From Gemmatimonadales bacterium (lineage in GTDB: Bacteria; Gemmatimonadota; Gemmatimonadetes; Longimicrobiales; Gaopeijiaceae): a DNA stretch of 53,575 bases. The stretch covers positions 855,379 to 908,953 of the forward strand of contig CP070829.1 in assembly GCA_020344755.1 (NCBI GenBank), written 5' to 3'. Both the position numbers and the translations under genes were made by a program. A model generated the notes under the pieces. It worked only from the letters and a program-made list of their open reading frames with translations. It did not search any database and was not told the origin of the DNA. Below are positions 8,701 through 15,925 of the stretch, piece by piece; position 1 is the stretch's first letter, and each line of letters starts with the position of its first letter.

Positions 8701-10875
8701 CTCGGTGGCCTCGTCCCCCGAGGTGTCGAGCACCGGCACGGTCACCAGCTCGTCGAACCCCCGACGGATCACGCGCACGTTGTCCTGCACCACCTGCTCG
8801 CCCTTCTTGCCGAACTTGTCCCGGATCTGGGCCTCGAGACCCTCGAAGAGACGCTCCTCGGTCATCCCTTCCTGCTCCAGGATGGGCGAAGCGGCGAAAA
8901 AGGCCCCCATGAAGGCCGCGCCCTGCATGCGGTACCGGAGCTCGGCATCCGTGGCCTCGGAACTGGCGATGCCGAAGCCGTCCAGGGCGTGGACCTTGAT
9001 CCCCCGCTCCCGGATGTCACGCTGGATGTACTCGGGGAAGGAATTCCAGGTCTCCTCCGGTGAACGGTCACTCTGGATGACGAAGACGCCACCGCTACTC
9101 AGCCCCGCCAGCGGGTTGGAATGCTTGAAGACGTTCCCGTCGGGAGAGAGCACGACGTTCACGTGCTTCAGCTCGGCATTGGGCCGGACCTCCTCGTGAC
9201 TGAAGACGGCGTAGAAGGTGGTGGGCTGACCCTTCTTCTCGGAGCCGTACTTCGGGTTCGCCTTCACGTGGAGGCCGAACATCTCGAAAGCCGTGGCGGA
9301 GATGTTCTTTCCGGTGGTGATGGCACCCCACCCACCCACGGAGTGGATCCGCAGGGAGATGGCGTCCTTCGGGAGAAGATTGATGTCCCCGGTGGACTTC
9401 AGGGCCCGTTTCCCGATGTCCGGGTAGGCTTCCTGGAGTTGATCCTGCCAGATCTGGAGCTTGGGAAGCCGCGTGCCTTCCCGGATGAACTCCACGCCCA
9501 GGTAGTAGTGCCGCTGCTTCTCACCCTTCGGGAGCATGTTCTCGACCGCAGCCACGAGATCCCCGGGCTGGAGGTCCCGGGAGCCGAAGCCGAAGCCCGC
9601 CGCGTAGAAGTCCGGGACGTCGTCGGGAGCCACCACGGCCAGCGCCGGGAAGGGGGCCTTTACGTCGTGGGCCTCCCTGGGCTCCGGGTACCGCGGGTGC
9701 GCTCGCTTCTGGACGCCATGGGTGCGGAAGTTCTCCACCGCCTGCCCCATGGCCGACCGGATCTCCCGCAACAGGGGGGGATCCACGGCCAACGGCTGGT
9801 CCACCCGCTCCAGGACCGTGACCCCCTTCTTGCCGGCGAGGATCCGGGTCATGAGGTCGGCGGGGAAGGGCCGGAACATGGTGAAGTTCAGAACGCCGAC
9901 CTTGATGCCCTTCTCCCGCAGGTGGTCCGCCACGGCCTCGGCGTTGGGGACGACCGTCCCCTGCCCCGCCAAAACCCACTCGGCATCGTCCATGCGGTAG
10001 CCCATGACCCGGGCATAGTGCCGCCCCGTGAGCTGGCCGTACTCGCGGAAGGCCTGATCGGTGATCTCGGCGAGGTGATCGAAGTAGAAGGGGCGCTGGG
10101 CCGCTACGCCCTGGGCATAGGCATCCTGGTTCTGGACCACGCCCAGCATGGCGGGATAGTCCAGGTTGAAGAGCTCGGGAATCCGACGGCGCTTCGCCCC
10201 GAAGACCAGGCGCTGCGCCGGGGTCGGGCAGTCGATGAGATCCGACGGATCGCCCAGGTACTCCCGGATGAGATCCGGCTCGGGGAGGAGCACGTCCTCG
10301 ATCACATGGGAAGTCAGGAAGCCGTCCTGGGCGCTGACCCCCGGATTCAGCGAAAGCTCCGCGATCCGGTGCGCAATCAGTGTAAGGTCGGCGATCTCCT
10401 GTACGTTCTTCCCGAAGAGCTGGAAGAACCCCGTGTCGTCCACGGCGTGATAGTCGTCATGCCCGGCATGGACGTTCAGGGCGTGCTTCGTCATGGCCCT
10501 GGCCGCCACGTTCAGCACGTAGGTGAGGCGCTTTCCGGCGGCGGCGTACAGCGATTCGTGCATGTACGCGATGCCCTGCCCGCTGGAGAAATTGGTGGAC
10601 CGGAGGCCCATCATGCTCATGCCGGCCGTGACCCCGGCGGCGGCGTGCTCGCCTTCGGGCTCGAAGAAGATGAGGTTCCGTCCGAAGACGTTCTTCTGCC
10701 CGGCGGCCACCGCCAATGCCCACCCCTCGCCCATCTGGGTGGAAGGCGTGATGGGGTAGGCCCCTGCCGCCTCGGATGCGAGGGTCTCGGAGTGGATCAC
10801 CGCGCCGCTGCCATCGGTGGCGGTGGGGATCCCAGGGTAACGGACGTCCGACTTCTGGGAGGGTTCCTTTTTCAT
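5743..10875 (-). CDS. nifJ: Giant pyruvate:ferredoxin oxidoreductase (NifJ type) with C-terminal ferredoxin domain
   Basis: Thiamine-diphosphate enzyme oxidising pyruvate and CoA to acetyl-CoA, CO2 and reduced ferredoxin. It has 1710 residues against roughly 1170-1200 for a typical single-chain NifJ. Order: pyrimidine-binding alpha domain (GAYPITPSTQMGE, residues 38-50), CoA-binding domain (about 280-400), gamma domain (about 505-700, SVGGWGAITTGKN), two [4Fe-4S] motifs (CTGCSQCWVQCP at 799-810 and CKGCNICVDVCP at 935-946), then the beta domain with GACMGCGEKT (1011-1020), the diphosphate motif IGGDGAMLDIGFQNL (1211-1225) and DTQVYSNTGGQ. Beyond about 1390 comes an unusual extension: an alpha/beta segment, a charged helix (1500-1550), an Ala/Pro linker with an acidic run, and a ferredoxin-like end with CTSCNEC (1639-1645) and KCP (1680-1682). 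Substrate could be another 2-oxoacid. The start overlaps rnfB (ATGA). Confidence 0.93.
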   Translation of the reverse strand: MKKEPSQKSDVRYPGIPTATDGSGAVIHSETLASEAAGAYPITPSTQMGEGWALAVAAGQKNVFGRNLIFFEPEGEHAAAGVTAGMSMMGLRSTNFSSGQGIAYMHESLYAAAGKRLTYVLNVAARAMTKHALNVHAGHDDYHAVDDTGFFQLFGKNVQEIADLTLIAHRIAELSLNPGVSAQDGFLTSHVIEDVLLPEPDLIREYLGDPSDLIDCPTPAQRLVFGAKRRRIPELFNLDYPAMLGVVQNQDAYAQGVAAQRPFYFDHLAEITDQAFREYGQLTGRHYARVMGYRMDDAEWVLAGQGTVVPNAEAVADHLREKGIKVGVLNFTMFRPFPADLMTRILAGKKGVTVLERVDQPLAVDPPLLREIRSAMGQAVENFRTHGVQKRAHPRYPEPREAHDVKAPFPALAVVAPDDVPDFYAAGFGFGSRDLQPGDLVAAVENMLPKGEKQRHYYLGVEFIREGTRLPKLQIWQDQLQEAYPDIGKRALKSTGDINLLPKDAISLRIHSVGGWGAITTGKNISATAFEMFGLHVKANPKYGSEKKGQPTTFYAVFSHEEVRPNAELKHVNVVLSPDGNVFKHSNPLAGLSSGGVFVIQSDRSPEETWNSFPEYIQRDIRERGIKVHALDGFGIASSEATDAELRYRMQGAAFMGAFFAASPILEQEGMTEERLFEGLEAQIRDKFGKKGEQVVQDNVRVIRRGFDELVTVPVLDTSGDEATEAPAARMPTLMDVPAEDGLADPGRFFEQVCAVCAVGQDGIADPFAAISAIPAATSAVRDMTDIRFEVPDFIPEKCTGCSQCWVQCPDAAIPGLVVSVENLLEEAVTYASNGKPKDRVKQISRHLAREARKQLKGVPFKTFADTLSAAYGNVSDKLGWDAERRAALDEEWASVYSVLSEFPLAKTTPFYDVPENREKGSGGLLAITISPEACKGCNICVDVCPENALITVRQDEEIVDRLRRNWKFWEQLPDTEDRYVNVRNLDEGIGVLSSLLLKKENYRSMAGGDGACMGCGEKTAVHLVVSTIEAVMHPRVDKLLNEVDSLTAGLARKAHDLVSEHTDVDAAAQGSVEVKLPDDVRAEVDLLNRSRKELEDLKWRYTTGPSGRGRAPLGITNSTGCSSVWGSTYPYNPYPFPWVNHLFQDAPSIAIGIFEGHMRKMGDAFISLRRARKLVEGGYDKAADELFFSDFDWQQFDDDEFKLCPPILSIGGDGAMLDIGFQNLSRLMASGKPIRVLVLDTQVYSNTGGQACTSGFTGQVADMSAWGKAHHGKEEVRKELGYIAIAHRGVFVHQSSQALASHLMEGVIKGLNTRRPSIFNIYTPCPVEHGLADDWAPEAAKLALEARAFPFFTYDPDGGRDISDCLSLEGNPAMDATWPTYNLTFRNEEGEEVTEEYPLTIADWAFTETRFRKHFRSAGEGDPDLVLFHEFVDLSHDEREGKRPFIWMVDGSGNRSRIVCSNEMVFLAEERLLYWHQLRELAGLDVPDSVRDTVSDALERQYQEQAAKLRAEYEAKLTELEESYPRLIARRMAEGLLAAGADRTVEDILTEAAATPGLSPIGPVEGSVSRGVNGGAASAVAAPPVEAPAGAAVAPEESDGGPEADAPTAEAELGVAPAQEEDEDEDLLMEPYIDSALCTSCNECTNINGQMFAYDENKQAYIKDPRAGTYAQLVQAAEKCPAAIIHPGDPLNPKEKDLEKWKKRAEPFN

Positions 10876-11756
10876 GCGACAGCGCCTCTAGGCTGATTCG
10901 GAGCACCCGACAGGGCACCCCGGGCCGCCTCGGAGAGCGACGGGAATTGCTGCCCGTCGATCCAGACGATGGCCCCGGTGGGGCATCGCTCCACGGCCTT
11001 GGGATTCTCCAGTTGGATCTTTTCGTAGTCGATGATGGCCAGGCCCTGCCGCACCTCGATGAGGCCGGGCTCGGCATCCTGCACGCACCGCCTGCATCCG
11101 GTGCAGGCCACGCTGCAGACCTCCTCCGCGGCACCCCCGTCCAGCAGGTTCCTGCACTGGACGAAGAGGTGCTGGTCCACGGGGTACAGCGCGAAGAGGT
11201 CCAGCGGGCACGCCTCCACGCAGTCGTTGCACGCGGTGCACTTGTCCACGTCCACCACGGGGAGGTCGAAGGGGCTCATGATGATGGCGTCGAAGTCGCA
11301 CGAGACGGCGCAGTCGGCGAATCCGACGCATCCCCAAGCGCACCCTTTCCCACCACCTGCTACCGCCACCGCGGCGGCGCAGCTCTCGATCCCGACATAG
11401 TCCGCTTTTCGCCAGGCCACGTCGGATCCACCGGCGCAGAGGAGGCGGGCCACGCGCCGGTTCGCCGCCCCTGCGTCCACCCCCAGGTAGTCCGCCACGT
11501 CTTCCCGCTCTTCTGCCGACATGACGGTGCAGGTGGCCGGCGGGGTCTCGCCCTTGATCACCGCTTCGGCGAAGGCACGGCAGCCTGCAAAACCACACGC
11601 ACCGCAGTTGGCGCCCGGGAGGAGATCGCTCAATTCGTCGAGCCGTGGGTCCTCCTCCACCCTCATCTTCGCATTGGCCAGCGCGATGAGGGCGCCGAAG
11701 GTCATCCCCACGCCGCCCAGGATGGCCACGGAGCCGAGGATCGACTCGAGGTTCAT
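10872..11756 (-). CDS. rnfB: Rnf complex subunit RnfB (ferredoxin-accepting, multi-cluster)
   Basis: RnfB is the probable entry point for electrons from reduced ferredoxin. The 294-residue protein has an N-terminal membrane anchor (residues 6-28), a cluster motif with Cys51, 54, 59 and 76 (GANCGACGFAGC), and further motifs CAWGCVGFADCAVSC, CTACNDCVEACP, CSVACTGCRRC and ERCPTGAI. This is the long, clostridial-like version with several [4Fe-4S] clusters. The third motif ends CDF where CP is usual. It starts one base after the upstream unknown gene and overlaps nifJ by four bases. It is separated from rnfC by the 5.1-kb nifJ gene, unlike ordinary rnf operons. Confidence 0.95.
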   Translation of the reverse strand: MNLESILGSVAILGGVGMTFGALIALANAKMRVEEDPRLDELSDLLPGANCGACGFAGCRAFAEAVIKGETPPATCTVMSAEEREDVADYLGVDAGAANRRVARLLCAGGSDVAWRKADYVGIESCAAAVAVAGGGKGCAWGCVGFADCAVSCDFDAIIMSPFDLPVVDVDKCTACNDCVEACPLDLFALYPVDQHLFVQCRNLLDGGAAEEVCSVACTGCRRCVQDAEPGLIEVRQGLAIIDYEKIQLENPKAVERCPTGAIVWIDGQQFPSLSEAARGALSGAPNQPRGAVA

Positions 11757-11757
11757 C

Positions 11758-12771
11758 TCAGCTCAGGTCGGTCCGGGAAAGGAGCCATGCCGCGAGCTGG
11801 TCCACGGTCTTCTCTCCCTTGCGGCTCTCCGAGCCCGCCGGTACGGGTCCCGGCAGCGCCGTGAGGGACTCCAGATGCTTCAGATCCAGGATCCCGGGCT
11901 GCCCCTTCTTCCGTGCGATCACCTCGGTGACCGCGGTCAGGTCGCCCCGGTCCACCTCCAGGGCAAGCCCCGGGCGGTAGACGAAGGGCAACGCACCCGC
12001 ATCCGGATCGAAGAGCGCTACGATGCCGGGGCCCTCCCGCTTGGCCAGCTCCGCCACCAGCGGGACACCCTCTTCCGCGGAGGCCTGGGCCACGAAGACC
12101 ACCGGAGAGACCAACCGTGCCAACGCAGCCGGGGGGACCGGACCCTTCACCACCAGTACGATCTTCTGCCAGCCGTCGAGGAACTCCACGAGGCCGCTGG
12201 CCCGCAGATCCGCACCCTGGACTTCCACCACCAGGGGAGGTGCCACCTCCTTCTCCAGCGGGCTCCACCGATGGAAGGGGTAGGGGTGCAGGAGCTCATG
12301 GTCCCGGTCCGGGTCGTAGGCATGCTCCCTCGCCTTCTCGACGGCGTGGGCGATCCCGAACGCGCGACCCAACTCGGCCAGCCCGTCGCGGACCACATCG
12401 CGGAGATCTCCCCGGGGAGGCACCACCAGGTGGTACGCCTCCCTCCCCCCCTTCATGATGGAGGTGAAGAGCTCGTGAGCCTCCTCCATGAGTCGATCGG
12501 TGAGCGGGTCCGGAGCTTCCGCCACCAGCATGAGTCCGGCCAGGCGCCGCGGATCGATCCGGTCCCTTGCGAAGGCTCCCATCTCCCGTTCCAGGAGTCC
12601 CACTGGATCCGCAGCCGCCACCTCGTGGTGCGCCCGGTAGGCCCGGACCTCCTCCGCCGCGGTGGCCACGGCGGACCGGAACTCGTCCAGCGCGGGGTCC
12701 AGCGCGTGCAGGGCACCATCTGCGGGATTCACGGCCTGGCTCGCTGCAGGTGTGGGGGCGTCAGACGGCAT
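11758..12771 (-). CDS. unknown soluble protein between korB and rnfB
   Basis: A 337-residue protein I do not recognise. It has no signal peptide, membrane helix or Cys, so it is probably cytoplasmic and binds no iron-sulfur cluster. The N-terminal half is helical and acidic; the C-terminal half alternates strands and helices. The stretch LAKREGPGIVALFDPDAG resembles the segment of the NifJ beta domain ending FFTYDPDGG in this operon, so it may derive from a 2-oxoacid oxidoreductase module; that is a weak eye-level similarity. It overlaps korB by 11 bases and ends one base before rnfB, so it is fully embedded in the operon and likely acts with these enzymes, for instance as a structural or regulatory partner. 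Confidence 0.8.
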   Translation of the reverse strand: MPSDAPTPAASQAVNPADGALHALDPALDEFRSAVATAAEEVRAYRAHHEVAAADPVGLLEREMGAFARDRIDPRRLAGLMLVAEAPDPLTDRLMEEAHELFTSIMKGGREAYHLVVPPRGDLRDVVRDGLAELGRAFGIAHAVEKAREHAYDPDRDHELLHPYPFHRWSPLEKEVAPPLVVEVQGADLRASGLVEFLDGWQKIVLVVKGPVPPAALARLVSPVVFVAQASAEEGVPLVAELAKREGPGIVALFDPDAGALPFVYRPGLALEVDRGDLTAVTEVIARKKGQPGILDLKHLESLTALPGPVPAGSESRKGEKTVDQLAAWLLSRTDLS

Positions 12772-13708
12772 AGCGGTCGAACTCCTGTTGCATGATGGCC
12801 ATCTTCTCGTCCGCGGTGTGATGCGGCAGGCTGCGGGTCTGCTCGTACCGCGGCCGGGACTCGTCGCGGTAGAAGAGACCCAGCCGGATTTGCTCCGACT
12901 CCTCCGCCAGTTCCCGGGCCCGGTGGATGTCCTTCGGGTCGTGGGTGACGCGGTGCTCGATGATCTTGTCCAGCGCCGGCACCGTGATCCCGTCGTCGTG
13001 CACCAGCATCTCCACCCGGGACGGATCCTTCACCACGTCGCCGTACATGTCGGCGGTGAAATGGGGGCAGCGCTGGAGAATGCGCACCCAGGCGAAACCG
13101 CGGTGCTCGTGGGCCGCCTTCAGGGTGGCGAACAGATGGGCCGGAAGCCACTCCGCCGTCTGGGCCACGAAGGACGCATTGGTGACGCCCAGGGTGGCTT
13201 CCAGCGGGTTCATGGCCGGGAGGTAGGATCCGTAGGGCTGGGTGTTGGACTTGTACCCCTGCGGGGTCGTGGGAGAGGTCTGCTTCTTGGTGAGCCCGTA
13301 GATGTTGTTGTCCAGCATCAGAGCCACCATGTCCACGTTGTAGCGGACCGCGTGGATCCAGTGACCCGCTCCGATGGAGACACAGTCCCCGTCTCCCATG
13401 ACCACCCAGACGTCCAACTCGGGGCGACTGAGCTTCACGCCGGTGGCCAGGGTCAGGGCCCGGCCATGGATCCCGTGGAAGCCGTAGGTGGTGAGGTAGT
13501 GCGGGAAGCGGGACGAACAGCCGATCCCCGACACGAAGACGGTGGACTCGGGCTTGGCCTGGCTGTCCGTCAGAATTCGCTGCACCGATGTGAGGACCGA
13601 GTGGTCTCCACACCCGGAGCACCAGCGGGCCACCGGCCCCTGGTAATCCGACATCTCGAAGACGCGATCGTCCTCGGCCTCGGCGAGGTGGAAGAGGGAG
13701 CAGCTCAT
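12761..13708 (-). CDS. korB: 2-oxoacid:ferredoxin oxidoreductase, beta subunit (2-oxoglutarate type)
   Basis: Thiamine-diphosphate-binding subunit of a KorAB-type enzyme. The 315 residues contain WCSGCGDHSVLTS and IGCSSRFPHY near the N-terminus, the diphosphate/metal motif MGDGDCVSIGAGH, and DNNIYGLTKKQTSPTTPQG, which is typical of two-subunit 2-oxoglutarate enzymes. It catalyses oxidative decarboxylation of (most likely) 2-oxoglutarate to succinyl-CoA with reduction of ferredoxin. Start overlaps korA (ATGA at 13705-13708). Exact substrate is inferred from family resemblance. Confidence 0.92.
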   Translation of the reverse strand: MSCSLFHLAEAEDDRVFEMSDYQGPVARWCSGCGDHSVLTSVQRILTDSQAKPESTVFVSGIGCSSRFPHYLTTYGFHGIHGRALTLATGVKLSRPELDVWVVMGDGDCVSIGAGHWIHAVRYNVDMVALMLDNNIYGLTKKQTSPTTPQGYKSNTQPYGSYLPAMNPLEATLGVTNASFVAQTAEWLPAHLFATLKAAHEHRGFAWVRILQRCPHFTADMYGDVVKDPSRVEMLVHDDGITVPALDKIIEHRVTHDPKDIHRARELAEESEQIRLGLFYRDESRPRYEQTRSLPHHTADEKMAIMQQEFDRYAV

Positions 13709-15627
13709 GATTCTTCTCCTGCGGTCCCTTCAGGGAGGTTTTCCTTGATGGCCTTCACGATGGCGCTGGGCCGGAGGGGCTCGCCCAGGACACGGGTCCA
13801 GCAGTCGACGTCCACCAGCGTCGTCCCGCGGAGGACGAAGGAGAGCTGGCCGCGACGCCGGTTCTGCTCGTTCACGAAGGGCTCGCCCGGTTTGTCCGAG
13901 TAGTTGATCTCCACCGTCATGACCTTTCGGAAGCGGGAGAAGATCTCCTTGAGTCCCGGCGGGAGCGGCGACAGGAAGGTCAGGTGGAGCGACGACACGT
14001 TGAGGCCTTCTTCCCGAACCCGGTCCACAGCCTCTTCGATGGCCCCTTTGGTGCTCCCCCACCCCACGACCAGGAGGTCGCCCTCCGGGTCGCCGTAGAC
14101 CGGCGGGGGCAGCAGGGTGCTCGAGAAGGCCGCCAGCTTCCGGGACCGCATGGCCGAGGAGCGCTCGTTGATGGCGGAGTCGTACGCCACCTTGGAGCGC
14201 TCGTCGTGGGCCAGCCCGGTGACCGTGTGCATTCCGCCGGGTCGCCCCGGGATGAACCGGTCCGAGAGCCCGGTCCGCTCGTCCCAATCGTAGGGCCGGC
14301 CGTCGTTCGGCACCGCGGACTGGTCCGGCGGGCCCCCCTGCCATTCCGGGAGCAGCTCCGGCCTGTGGAAGGGCGCCACCCCCGTGGCCAGGTTCGCGTC
14401 CGAGAGGACCACCACCACGGTGCGGAAGATCTCCGCAAGCCGCCGCGCGGTGATCATGCTGTGGAAGCACTCTTCGATGGTGGCGGGGGCGAGGATGATC
14501 TTGGGGGCGTCGCCCGGCTGGCCGAACATGGCGGCGAGCAGGTCCGACTGCTCCACCTTGGTGGGCAGACCGGTGCTGGGACCGCCGCGCTGCACGTCCA
14601 CCAGGACCAGCGGGATCTCCGTCATGACGGCCAGACCGAGGAACTCGGTCTTCAGCGCCAGCCCCGGGCCGGAGGTGATGGTGAAGGCGCACCGGCCCGC
14701 ATACGAGGCACCGATGGCGACTCCAGCGGCGGCGATCTCGTCCTCCGCCTGGTGCAGGACGCCGCCGAACCGCTCGAAGATTTCACCCAGGTGGTGCGAG
14801 ACCGAAGTGGCCGGGGTGATGGGGTACATGGCGGCCAACTCCATCCCCGCCGCGACGGCGCCGAGGGCGATGGCCTCGTTGCCGTTCATGACCACCATGT
14901 CCCTCTCCGCCTCCATGGTGGGGACCTGCACGCGGAACCCCAGGTTTTGCGAGGCCCACTCGTACCCCAGGTCCAGAAGCTCGTGGTTCTTGTCCACCAC
15001 CGCCTGGCTCTTCTTACGGAAGGCGTGCTCGATCTGCTCCTTGGCCTTGTCCACGTCCCGGTCGAAGATCCAGCACAGGAGGCCCAGGGCGAACATGTTC
15101 TTTCCCTTCCGGGCGTTGTCCACCACGGTGAGGCACAGGTCCTCCATGGGGACCCCGATGATGTGGTAGCCAGCCTCGGTGAGTTCCTCCATGGCCGCCT
15201 GCCACTGATTGCGCACCGCCTCGTCCGGGTGGCTGGCCCACATGTTCTCAAGAACGATGGTGGCGCCCTGCTTCAGCGAATTGAGGCGGTGCCGGCCCAG
15301 GAGGACCTGTTCGTTGAAGGCCACCACCAGATCGGTCTCGTCACCCCAGTTGGTGACGGGTCGATCTCCCAGGCGGATGCGGATGCCGGAGGCGCCCGCC
15401 AGGGAGCGGGGTGGGGGCTCGACCTCCGCAGGGATGATCTCCACCGTCCAGACGCCATTTCCCATCTTGGCGGAGACGGAACCGAAGATCTGCCCACACT
15501 TCTGGGCGCCTTCTCCGGAGTCGGAGACGATCTCTACGGAGTGGTCCCGCGTCTCGAGAATCCGAGGTGCAACACGACCCTGCCCGGCGTCTTCCGCCGA
15601 GCCGACGGTATCCAGCTTGATGGCCAT
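13705..15627 (-). CDS. korA: 2-oxoacid:ferredoxin oxidoreductase, fused gamma-alpha subunit (2-oxoglutarate type)
   Basis: The 640-residue chain joins an N-terminal gamma domain (about residues 30-225, with FNEQVLLGRHR and DNARKGKNMFALG) to the alpha domain that holds the thiamine pyrimidine end (MNGNEAIALGAVAAGM, AAMYPITPATSV, then QAEDEIAAAGVAIGASYAG and TSGPGLALKTEFLGLA). This gamma-alpha fusion is normal for two-subunit KorAB. The ATG at 15627 has GGAGAG about 8 bases upstream; an in-frame ATG at 15690 with AGGAGAG upstream would add 21 residues. It is the first gene of the operon that also holds PFOR and Rnf. Confidence 0.93.
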   Translation of the reverse strand: MAIKLDTVGSAEDAGQGRVAPRILETRDHSVEIVSDSGEGAQKCGQIFGSVSAKMGNGVWTVEIIPAEVEPPPRSLAGASGIRIRLGDRPVTNWGDETDLVVAFNEQVLLGRHRLNSLKQGATIVLENMWASHPDEAVRNQWQAAMEELTEAGYHIIGVPMEDLCLTVVDNARKGKNMFALGLLCWIFDRDVDKAKEQIEHAFRKKSQAVVDKNHELLDLGYEWASQNLGFRVQVPTMEAERDMVVMNGNEAIALGAVAAGMELAAMYPITPATSVSHHLGEIFERFGGVLHQAEDEIAAAGVAIGASYAGRCAFTITSGPGLALKTEFLGLAVMTEIPLVLVDVQRGGPSTGLPTKVEQSDLLAAMFGQPGDAPKIILAPATIEECFHSMITARRLAEIFRTVVVVLSDANLATGVAPFHRPELLPEWQGGPPDQSAVPNDGRPYDWDERTGLSDRFIPGRPGGMHTVTGLAHDERSKVAYDSAINERSSAMRSRKLAAFSSTLLPPPVYGDPEGDLLVVGWGSTKGAIEEAVDRVREEGLNVSSLHLTFLSPLPPGLKEIFSRFRKVMTVEINYSDKPGEPFVNEQNRRRGQLSFVLRGTTLVDVDCWTRVLGEPLRPSAIVKAIKENLPEGTAGEES

Positions 15628-15925
15628 CGGCCGTTCTCTCCAGCGCAGAGGAACGATCTGTTCAACGAGCCCTCTCTCAGGGGCCCGCATCAATGATCGT
15701 CTCTCCTGAAGTCCGGCTCCGTAGGGAGCGGGATGGTGTTGGGGTGGGGGAATTTCCGACGGCGCGTCGGCGGCCGAGACGACGGGCGGTCGCGCAATCG
15801 CCCGAAACTCCTTGTTTCGCGCGAGCGATTCGTTCCGTTCGGGGATTCGGGCCTCGCCCCGCTTCGCCGCCCGTCCGCCGCCCGTCGCCGGAACAGGTCG
15901 ACGGGGTGGGCGGCCTCCGCCGGGG
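15628..15925 (-). promoter_or_regulatory. leader/promoter region of the kor-nifJ-rnf operon
   Basis: The 298 bases hold no convincing gene. They lie upstream of korA and downstream of the M14 gene on the same strand, so they should contain the terminator of one and the promoter of the other. An imperfect hairpin at 15796-15830 is visible. I cannot pick a -35/-10 pair with confidence in this GC-rich sequence. Confidence 0.4.
15796..15830. terminator. imperfect hairpin before the kor-rnf operon
   Basis: Outer stem AATCGC/GCGATT (15796-15801 with 15825-15830) and inner stem CGAAAC/GTTTCG (15803-15808 with 15814-15819) around a TCCTT loop. No T-run follows, so it is not a canonical terminator; it may end the M14 transcript or act in the operon leader. 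Confidence 0.25.

Noticed and set aside
5743..10875. Possibility that the giant nifJ is two genes or a frameshift fusion artefact
   Set aside because: A single uninterrupted frame runs through all domains, and the linker and ferredoxin part stay in frame with no internal start near a ribosome site that I can see.
9121..10896. 591-residue plus-strand ORF opposite nifJ
   Set aside because: No motif or ribosome site; the minus strand codes the conserved PFOR alpha and gamma domains throughout.
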